From: Helianthus annuus
Lineage: Eukaryota > Streptophyta > Magnoliopsida > Asterales > Asteraceae
Assembly (NCBI RefSeq): GCF_002127325.2
Contig: NC_035449.2
Span: 146,422,931-146,486,930, forward strand
Reading direction: 5' to 3'
Length of the DNA stretch: 64,000 nucleotides
Shown: positions 56,173 to 64,000 of the stretch, one piece after another
How positions within the stretch are numbered: the first letter of the stretch is position 1
Layout of the letters: every line of letters starts with the position of its first letter
Position numbers and translations under genes: made by a program
Notes under the pieces: generated by a model
Told to the model about the DNA's origin: nothing
Databases searched by the model: none
What the model saw: the letters and a program-made list of their open reading frames with translations, nothing else

Positions 56173-58980
56173 TAGGGGTGTTCAGAAAAAACCGTAAACC
56201 GAACCGTAACCAAATAAACCGATCCGAATAACGAATTCGGTTTTTGGTTTGGTTTCTAACCGAAACCGAATTGTGAATATGGTTTTTGGTTCGGTTTATG
56301 GATCCACATTTTATTTTATTTGGTTTATTCGGTTTATTTGGATAACCGAATAAACCATTTAACTTAATTAATTATTAAAAAATAATATTTTATAAATTAT
56401 ATACAATTTATTAGCCCAAAATAGTTATTTTTTTATGCAGCATAAAATACCAAATGTAAATCTAAAAGCCCAACTCAAACCCACTCATTTCTAAAATAAT
56501 AGAACTTCATACCTATAGAAACTAGGGTTTAGGATTTCTACATTTTCTTGGAGAAAGACTCATGTTTGAAGATTGTTTATATTTTGTGCTATTAGACTTG
56601 TTAACAATTTATAGCTTCTATGATCTATGTTTTGAAACTTTAACTTTACGGTTGTGTCTACGACTACTTTATGGTTGTGTTTGTTTTATTTCGCAATGAA
56701 ACTTTCTTGTTTTCATATATTGTTAGGTGTAAATTAGTTGCGACTTGTAACAACCCGAAAATATAAAACCTTGTATTAGAATTATAAATTATATAATCAA
56801 TTAACTAGGAATTTATAACCTAGTTAAATACAAGACTTGAGGTGGCATATAACAAAGTTAAATCACTTAGATTATAAATCAAATAAGGTTTAGGGACCAA
56901 TCTTGCCAAACTTGAAACCTAATTACTAAATTAGTGAATAATTACACCCAAACACACACTGGTGTGTGTGCTTGGATCGAACAGAAGGCAGGGGCGACCA
57001 GAGGTTTCTTCAAACCCTAGTTTTCACATAAAATCCCTGAATTCAAGCCTCAAATCTACTCTAAATCAAGTCTTGAACATAAATTAGTGATCACCTCGTC
57101 GTAGAGATCAAGAGGTATGTAAAATTTTGGTATTTTGTTTCATCTTGAATTCTAGGTTAAATGGGAGAAACTGAAATTGAGCCTAAATATGTGATATATG
57201 AATGAATCTGAAGTAATATGATGTCTAGGGTTAAACCCTAGATGATTTCTTGTGAAAATCATTGCATGATACTTGAAGAATTTATAGTCACCATTGTAGG
57301 TGATTTATGAAATTGTAGAGACTAGACAAACACTAGGATTATGATTTCTATTCTAGTGGAAAACTGAATTTGTATGATGAAATTCAGTAATTTGAATGAT
57401 AAAAGAGTGTAAATTGCTTAAATTGAAGTGAATTTAGATGTAAATAACATGTCAAGAACCTAGTAACGATTATGTAGAAATCTGATCACTGGGTGTTTGT
57501 AGAAACGCCTAAGTGAAGATCAAAGTGTTAATAATCGGACAAAACGCAGATTTGATTCCAGCAATATATTGTCCGTTAATGAGTATGAAAGAGTTCTAAA
57601 TTTGGTTGCGAATGGAACTCTTTAGGTAAAGAATCCGGGTCGTCAAGTGGACAAGCCGGGGGTGATACACGCTTAAAGGGTGCGCTTTGAAGGTACGTAA
57701 TCTATAGTCTCGCTAAATTTCATTTATGGTAAGCTTCATGTTGTTATATCGAAATTTGTAAACAAGGAAAAAACTCACTATGTCACTGAAGTGACAAAGT
57801 GAATTAGACAAGTAAAACGGGTCAAAAGCATGAGCCCTTATAGAGGGATGATAGTTCGGAACATTCACTTGTTGAATGATTCCGGAAAGCATGGTTAAAG
57901 TCGTGAAAATAAGCATGATGACTATAGCACAAGCGACCCTCGGGAGGGAAGCAAATGCTCATACTCGATAATTGTAGAAGCATGGTAATAGCCCTAAGCT
58001 TTGGGGGTAGTATAATGCAACCTTTGTTAATGGGTTGGATAAACGAAACAAGGAAATCAGGGACAAGTCGTTGGCGTCTCGGTTTCCGTGATGTGAAATT
58101 TACATGGTTAGATCCGTGATTTTACTACGGACTCATAGGAAAAAGAATTGGTAAAAACGGACTACCGAGTAATAAGTTATGACATTTTAAAGCTGGAAAA
58201 TAGTAAATTTCCGGAGCTGGGTAGAAATGCAGGTTTTAAACCTGCACCTGCTGGAAAAAGGGTTCCCCCGCGCCACGCGGAAGAATCCTTTTAAACCCCC
58301 GCGATACGCGGGAGCCGTCGCGACACGCGAAAGGTTCGAGGAATTCCATCGCGGCACGCGGCAGAATCAAAGCAGAAAAATTATTTTTTTTTATATTTTC
58401 TTGTTGGAACTTGATTTCATACATTCTAATGTTGTCAAAACTAATATTTTGGATGGTTTTGACCTTAGGTATGGCTCGTGGTCATGGATGTTGATCAAGC
58501 AATGGGATTCAAGAACCGAACACATATTTTGAATGTTTCCGTGATTATCTATTCAAGCTAGACGTAGATGTTGTTGTTGAAACTTTGTTAAATGTCATGT
58601 TTTTAAACAAGTTAGTACGTTATGTTACTTATTAACTTAACTTTGTAAAAACCAAAAATATGTTTTGTTGTATAAAATACGTGTATTTCCATGATGAAAT
58701 AATAAGAATATACAACAAGTGTTACAGTTGCGATGTTTGAACGTTGGAACACAAACATAAATATAAATTAGGAAAAAAAAGTACTTAGTACAATTTGGTT
58801 AGATTTGGTTTATTTGGTTTCTGACCGAAACCAAACCGAATTGAATTTGGTTTGGTTTGGATCGGTTTGCATATTCCTTATTTGGTTTGGTTTTTGGTTT
58901 AGGGTACAAAATTTTGAAAACCGAATAAACCGAACCGAATAAACCAAATAAACCATAAACCGAACCGATGAACACCCCTA
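56173..58980. mobile_element. hAT-like element (2808 bp) with TSD GTTAGAAA
   Basis: Ends TAGGGGTGTTCA and TGAACACCCCTA; GTTAGAAA is duplicated exactly at 56165-56172 and 58981-58988. Near both ends are GGTTTATTCGGTTT-type motifs. No transposase was seen. About 2 kb of its length is the nested LTR-like sequence at 56746-58726. Confidence 0.9.
56746..58726 (+). mobile_element. Probable solo LTR (H) nested in the hAT element
   Basis: Ends TGTAACAACCCG and AGTGTTACA (TG...CA). GTTGCGA occurs at 56737-56743 and 58727-58733, but two extra bases separate the left copy from the LTR, so the duplication is imperfect. Motifs CGCGCCACGCG, CGCGATACGCG, CGCGACACGCG and CGCGGCACGCG lie at 58269-58361. No coding content. 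Confidence 0.65.
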
Positions 58981-58988
58981 GTTAGAAA

Positions 58989-59242
58989 TATGTAATGTTG
59001 TTGTCGAGCAGGGCCATTCATCATTCCATCTTTTACAACCTTTGCAGGTCTTGCTAATGCATTTACCAATAATATAATAAAATAAAATTTAAAATATGAT
59101 TTAAAAACATAAGATGATAGAAAACAAGAAGAATACCTTCAGACTTGTCAGATGGCAAATCAAGCCAATCATAAAGAAGCTTGTTTAACTCAATCATGGA
59201 TGATTGTGATTTGTGAAGTGGTTTGATAGAGGATGGTGGCAT
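58989..59242 (-). pseudogene. Two-exon coding remnant, product unknown
   Basis: On the minus strand ATG at 59242 opens MPPSSIKPLHKSQSSMIEL and continues to SDKSE. A donor AAG|GTATTC at 59137/59136, an 83-bp AT-rich intron and an acceptor GCATTAG| at 59054/59053 join it in frame to RPAKVVKDGMMNGPARQQ. The hAT element is inserted just after this (TSD 58981-58988). I do not recognise the protein. The splice-compatible frame argues for a real gene remnant, but it is short and could be chance. Confidence 0.3.
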
Positions 59243-59337
59243 TTAGAATATCCCTATCTGTATAGATAGAAAAGTAAAAAATATAAATATAAATATAAAT
59301 ATACAGACCCAAGACCCAAGTGGTGCTTATCTTCTAA

Positions 59338-59701
59338 GACCATGTGTATTGGGGCGTTTTTTTTTAAAGAATTTCAAAAAAAAAAAAAACGCCCAAAAAC
59401 GCCTCCCCCATTACATAGGGCGTTATTTGACAATTTTTTTGAAAAAAAAGTTGAGCAGCGTTTTATTTAAAACGCTCAAGCGTTCCAAGTGTAAGTTTGA
59501 CTGGCCAATGGGAAGGGGCATTAGTGGTCCAAGTGTGTAAGTTTCTTTTTTTTTATCCTTTTTAATGATTGGAAGGGCATTATTTGGGCATTATTCCCAC
59601 TACGCCACTTTTGCAATAACGCCCCATGCTGACTGGACTGCCACGTGTCGAATAATGCCCCATGGTGAAGGCATTATTTGGCTAAACCACTACACATGGT
59701 C
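59338..59701. mobile_element. Tourist-like MITE with TSD TAA
   Basis: Ends GACCATGTGTATTGGGGCG and CCACTACACATGGTC, flanked by TAA (59335-59337 and 59702-59704). It is the same family as 33833-34221. It is inserted at the edge of a PPR-like remnant. Confidence 0.8.
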
Positions 59702-59704
59702 TAA

Positions 59705-60010
59705 TAACAGTAAAGTTTCATTATCTGGTGTGTAAGAGTTGACCAGCATTTTCTCCAAAAGTTGACTTGCTTCAATACAACTCCCCTCATCACAAAGACC
59801 ATCCACCAGTGTGGATCTGTTGTCATGAAAAAGACCTTTGATTAACATATTATATAATCTAACTGTTGCAACACAACTTCCCTCTACCATATCTTCTTTA
59901 ATAACTTTTTCGCCTTGTTAATCATACTTTGTTTGCATAAAGCCATCACTTTATCTTCATAAATCAGCACCTGCGGTTTAAACCCTTGGCATGCATTTCG
60001 CCAAGTGTAC
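59705..60010 (-). pseudogene. PPR-protein gene fragment, frameshifted
   Basis: Read on the minus strand, three frame pieces give PPR-type helices: KPQVLIYEDKVMALCKQ, then SMINKAKKLL, then VRLYNMLIKGLFHDN and LVDGLCDEGSCIEASQLLEK. YNMLIKGL and the 35-residue spacing are typical of pentatricopeptide repeats, whose proteins bind organelle RNA. At least two frame changes separate the pieces and no start is present. The MITE at 59338-59701 cuts off the C-terminal side. Confidence 0.65.
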
Positions 60011-60194
60011 TCCTAATTTTATTTATACGTATAGAGATTATCACATTATAAAAACTCAGTCTTAATCATATTAAGAGATGCATGAATTGGCACTCATATA
60101 GATAAAAAAAAAATTGAAACAAAATTTACCTAGGGATGAATGAAGACATAATTATCGTATTAAAGAAATCTTCCCTCGAGTCGAATTGATCAAC

Positions 60195-61764
60195 TATAAC
60201 AACTCTCCCAAAAACCATTAAAATACTTCTATACGTCCTAAAATACACCCTGTACACGAAAAACAAGCCTAAAATACCTTTATATTATTAAAATGAGTAA
60301 ATTACGTTTTTGGCCCCTGTGGTTATATCATTTTTACTATATTAGCCCAAAATAAGAATTTTTAACATATCTGCCCCCATGGTCTCTATAACTAACCATT
60401 TTGGCCCCTAAGTCTAACCATTTTAGCCCCCATGGTCTCTATAACTAACCATTTTGGCCCCCATGATCTCTAGACTTAGGGGCCAAAATGGTTAGTTATA
60501 GAGACCATAGGGGCAGATATGTTAAAAATTCTTATTTTGGGCTAATATAGTAAAAATGATATAACCACAGGGGTCAAAATATTGGTCGCTCGCGGACCGT
60601 GACAGGGTTCACCCTAGGCTTCGCGGGACGCGACCGAGAGTCAAGTGGCGCAACCCCAGTTTGCCACGTGGCACGACACCCGGACGACCTACACTTGTCC
60701 ACTAACCTGAGCTAGACCCTAGTCTAGGTCCCTCGCAGACCGCGAGAGAGATAGAAGGATGGGTCGCGGGCTGCGAGGCCCCTTGTTTCCAGCCTATAAA
60801 TGGAGGCGATCGGCCTTAGTGGTCATTCGCTCAATTTCTTTTCTCTCTCGACACATATAGTGCTATAATACTCGGGTATTATACCCCTAAAAAGCGAAGC
60901 TCTGCCTCGTTGTAAGCATTATAACCCCCGGTTACGTATTAGTTACTCTGCCCGATTGATCTAGAGCTCCGTAACGCATGTCAAGGCTCTGCCTGACTTA
61001 GTCGTTGGAGTTCTGTCTCGGGGATATAACTAATGTAAATTGGGTTATCTTACTAACACGTGTGCATTATTTAATTTAATAGATTATAATCACGAAGTCA
61101 CCAGAAAGCAATAGTATTACCTAAAATAGCAATGTGAGTACATTCACTATTTGTAAACTGTTTTTACAAAACCTCAATTGTTTTAAAGTATATTTAACAG
61201 TGATTGAGTCTATGTATTCTACAATTACTGTTGGTATGTTGGGGTTTTGTATACATTACTTGTTACTACACTGTGAGTAGTAGCATGACCACAAGTCAGT
61301 ATTGACAGTACGTGGGTGGTAATTAGGTAGTTAAAAACATTGTAATCGCTCTCAATACTGTATAGGTATAAAATCCTGTTTTGATTAAACTGAGATGCAC
61401 TCGCCAGTATTTCTTTCTGATAAAACTTTTTAAAACGCGTTTCAGGTAACAAAATGTGAAAACCAAATAGAAGGCAGCTGGAGAGCATTGAAGGCTTGGA
61501 AAAGTGGCTATAAAAGTTACCTAAACAAGAAAGAAGTTTTATTTCAATAAATTAGAGTTTACCCCTATAAACATATTGTAATGGAAACTTGTGTTTCTCC
61601 CATTTATTTATTATATATAAAAATGTGGTGTTTTTAACTTTGATAAAATATTTCCTAACTACGGTCGTGATGTAAATTTTCGCTGCTAAATTAATAAACA
61701 CCGATACCACTGATACTGTCCTCGCGGCCGCCCGCTCCCGGGGTAGGGGTCGGGGGTTGCGACA
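60195..61764 (+). mobile_element. Solo LTR (G), 1570 bp, TSD TCAAC
   Basis: Starts TATAACAACTCTCCC (first G lost) and ends GGGGGTTGCGACA. TCAAC is duplicated at 60190-60194 and 61765-61769. It has a TATA-like CTATAAATGG near 60795, GCGGACCGCGA-type motifs at 60592-60780 and no coding content. A foldback sequence sits inside it. Confidence 0.85.
60300..60580. repeat. Long inverted repeat inside solo LTR G
   Basis: Arms of ~108 bp are almost exact inverses: TTTTTGGCCCCTGTGGTTAT... and ...ATAACCACAGGGGTCAAAA. The centre repeats GGTCTCTATAACTAACCATT. The type resembles foldback or Mutator-like MITEs; no clear TSD was found. Confidence 0.75.
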
Positions 61765-61769
61765 TCAAC

Positions 61770-61892
61770 CGGTAAAACCTCTGGGCATAGGCATAGAAGT
61801 AGATAACTTCACAATAAGCATCATTTAACATGTTGCACCTATGTTACAACCATTCGCAGAACCAATCCACACCAAATAAAAAGACCTTAAAA
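61770..61892. other. Short unassigned flank
   Basis: Sequence on the right of solo LTR G. Nothing was recognised. Confidence 0.35.
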
Positions 61893-61900
61893 CAAATCTA

Positions 61901-62507
61901 AGGTGTTGTTTGTTTTTTTGATAAAACGTCTGCGCAGGCTCTTCTGTCTGCGCGACGCAGACCACGCACAGACATTGTCACGCGCAAACTGTTTGTTTTT
62001 TCGAAGACGTTTCATTAAAAAAGGTCTGCGCGAGGTCTTCTTGGTGCAGAATTGGTCCAACCACTTCTAAGATGTTCTAAGGCCTGCAGAGGGTTAAACA
62101 CCACCACCCACCACCCACCACCACTGACCACCATCGTCTACCACCGTCCACCACCGTCCACCACCCACCACCACCGTCCACCCACCACCACCCACCACCA
62201 CCACCACCACCACCCACCACCACCACCCACCACCACCACCACCCACCACCACCACCACCGTCCACCCACCATCACCACCGCCACCACCACCCACCACCCA
62301 CCATCGTCCATCACCACCACCACCACAGTCCACCACCCACCACCGTCTGTACACCTCCACCAGTTTATTTTAGAAGTCTACATATGTTAAAAAGCAAACA
62401 GTCTTCTTCTTGTAGACTGCAGACATTTGGTCCACCTCTTCTTCAACAGATGTCTACAAATGTGGTCCCAGACTGCAAACATTTTACCTCTTAAAAAAAA
62501 CGGCGCC
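61901..62507. mobile_element. Possible hAT-like MITE containing CCACC microsatellite
   Basis: Ends AGGTGTTGTTTG and AAACGGCGCC are imperfect inverses; flanks CAAATCTA and GAAGTCTA agree at six of eight bases. TCTGCGCAG-type motifs lie near the left end and CTGCAGAC near the right. Confidence 0.45.
62098..62345. repeat. CCACCA/CCACCC microsatellite
   Basis: About 250 bp of CCACCACC, CCACCCACC and CCACCGTCC units. Long glycine/tryptophan or histidine/proline open frames across it are artefacts of the repeat. Confidence 0.95.
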
Positions 62508-62632
62508 GAAGTCTATGATTTGGAACGTACCTCAACTTCTAATCGTTAAAATTGATGCGTTTGTGGGGGCTTCAAGAACACTAACTCAGATGTTTCTACC
62601 ATCAAGTTCCTACACATATAATTTTATTAAAA

Positions 62633-63480
62633 CTAGGGAGAAAGCCCGTGCGATGCACGACATGCATAATAGCTATTGTTTGTTCGTGGTAAGACGTCTG
62701 ACACGGCCGGTGCATAACATGTAAGACAATACGCCTACAAAGGGGCGTGCTTAAACTTTATTAAACCATGGACCATAAGTTGTTTCCTTGGCAAAACTTG
62801 CCTGCCAAAAAGAAGTGAAAAAAGATGTCTTCCAAGAAAAAAAACATGAAACAGAAAAAGGAAAAACGCATAAACTCTCGCACGCCTTCCTATCTTATTG
62901 GATAACACATAGACCAAACTTTAGCTAACGCATGCCACCGTCATCCCCAATTCCATCATCAGCTAACTGACTTTAGTGAAATAACGAAAAGAAAACTATT
63001 AAAAATGGTATATATGCATCGAAAAGTAGTACGGGTTTTCATTACTAACACTAAGTGCAGACGGTATACCTTTCATGTGGGTCACTGTCAACTGTTTCTT
63101 CTGAATCCGAATCTACATAAGCAGACCTGCGAAGGAAAAGCACGAAACATTTATGTAGACGGTTATCTAAAAATAAATATACACAATTACATTGTTTATG
63201 GAAATAAATCAATTATAGTTGAAAGTTTTTTTGTTGCCTTTCCATTTTTAACGACACCAAGTTTATTTTTTTCAAAAGCCAACTTCTCCCCTTATATGTC
63301 TTTACATGTTCGAAGTGATGCGTTACCAAGTTTTTTTATTCCTATTTTTTTAATGTAGAACAATGCACTTTTATATTTACGAACTCAAGTTTCCGACTGT
63401 TGTAGCCTCCTAATTTTAAAATAGAGTAAACATATACCAGGTATGTAAGTAACATTTTAGATCGAGTAGAAAGGTAAATA
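62633..63480 (-). mobile_element. Helitron-like 3' end downstream of the RPA-like exon
   Basis: On the minus strand CGTGC-ATC-GCACG forms a 5-bp hairpin (62647-62659), followed after 10 nt by CTAG (62633-62636) and T. Sequence to 63480 is AT-rich without recognised genes; an open stretch at 63005-63358 has no known motif. The element would extend rightward beyond the window. Confidence 0.55.
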
Positions 63481-63542
63481 GCACATCTTTAATTAAAATG
63501 GTTTATTAAACAGGGCATGAATAAAGTGTAAGCCGATATATA

Positions 63543-64000
63543 CCTTACGATCGCTTCAACGCGCTTAACTGGTGTCGGTATGGGTAGCACCCCCTTGTCT
63601 TTAGCGTGGATCGATGGAGGTGTGGAAGAACCAAAGGGCTTACAACCATCCCCATCTAGCAGGACATTCTTGCAGTTGAAGGATTCAAAAGGGCCATGAT
63701 CATAATACATACACGAATCAAGCTGGAGGGTCTGAGTGCTGCCCACAAGAGAGTGCAAACAATTCGGCAGTGTTGAAATGCTTCCATCAGCGTTCCTTAC
63801 CATCACCGGAGTGAACTTATCCTGTATGTCAGTGGAATAAAGGTTGTAAACGCGTGACAGGCCAGACTCTGTTGTGAGTATACTATGAGCAGTGGTCTTT
63901 GTCAAGCGTTGGGCGGTGTTATCAAAGCAGACAACGACAGCTTCGACTGTGGAGTCAAACACCTCGAGTTTTAGCCTGAAACTGTGCAAGGTTTGTAATT
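63543..64000 (-). CDS. RPA1-like OB-fold exon, partial at window edge
   Basis: This is read on the minus strand and is open to the window end, so the 5' part of the gene lies outside. LKLEVFDSTVEAVVVCFDN resembles the C-terminal OB-fold of replication protein A 70-kDa subunits, which bind single-stranded DNA. The exon reaches VKRVEAIVR, followed by a donor-like AAG|GTATAT at ~63543/63542; reading on gives only a short frame to 63489. No ATG is needed at the edge. Plant Helitrons often carry RPA-like genes, and a Helitron-like 3' end lies ~900 bp downstream on the same strand. It could instead be a host RPA-family gene. Confidence 0.65.

Noticed and set aside
62077..62360. Long Gly/Trp or His/Pro-rich reading frames
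   Set aside because: They come from the CCACC microsatellite read in several frames; no start context or domain.
63005..63358. 117-aa reading frame
   Set aside because: No recognisable domain; lies in AT-rich sequence between a Helitron-like end and the RPA-like exon.
1..64000. tRNA and rRNA genes
   Set aside because: No A-box/B-box pairs or rRNA-like sequence were recognised; the only tRNA-related sequences are the PBS matches.

Overview
The window is plant nuclear DNA made almost entirely of transposable elements. There is no bacterial-type gene organisation, GT-AG introns are visible in two small coding remnants, and the retroelements are plant types: a Ty3/gypsy chromovirus, Ty1/copia elements, hAT, Mutator and Tourist MITEs, and Helitrons. 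The tRNA-iMet primer sites (TGGTATCAGAGC) fit this. The nested pattern and the GC-rich LTR motifs suggest a large dicot genome, perhaps Asteraceae. The family assignment is inference, not proof.

Layout. 47-1484: the U3 end of LTR family A fused to an integrase fragment of a chromovirus. 1493-9632: that chromovirus (family B), with a 5'-truncated LTR, PBS, broken gag-pol and a full 3' LTR. 9633-19517: an LTR-like sequence (C) split by a complete 7.66-kb element D (TSD ACTTC). 19900-29068: a complete minus-strand copia element F (TSD TTTTA) whose 3' LTR is split by a solo LTR of family A (TSD AGCAC). 29.1-43.1 kb: AT-rich DNA with foldback, hAT, Tourist and Mutator elements and an inverted pair of Helitron 3' ends. 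43126-52497: a ~740-bp sequence present three times in tandem; the third unit is split by element E (45079-52250, TSD ATACA), whose LTRs differ at one base in 470. 52.5-56.1 kb: four more Helitron-like ends and a ~30-bp periodic repeat. 56173-58980: a hAT-like element (8-bp TSD) containing a probable solo LTR. 59-61.8 kb: small gene remnants (an unidentified two-exon piece and a PPR pseudogene), a Tourist MITE and a solo LTR with TSD TCAAC. 61.9 kb to the end: a CCACC-rich MITE, a Helitron 3' end and, at the right edge, an RPA-like OB-fold exon on the minus strand.

The most interesting system is the D/E pair. Both are complete LTR elements that code only for a long double-zinc-knuckle Gag and have no protease, integrase or reverse transcriptase. 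Both carry about 20 copies of a short motif in the LTR and leader. The motif differs between the two elements (GGTTYCGCTT in D, TGGAYCGCTY in E), yet all copies within an element agree. In each LTR an inverted copy pair sits just upstream of the TATA box. Their 3' noncoding regions are better conserved than their coding regions and contain a stem-loop with a compensatory base change. A broader theme is that every well-resolved LTR family here carries its own cluster of short, often palindromic, reiterated motifs.

No intact host gene was recognised. All boundaries and identities were read by eye, without database searches.
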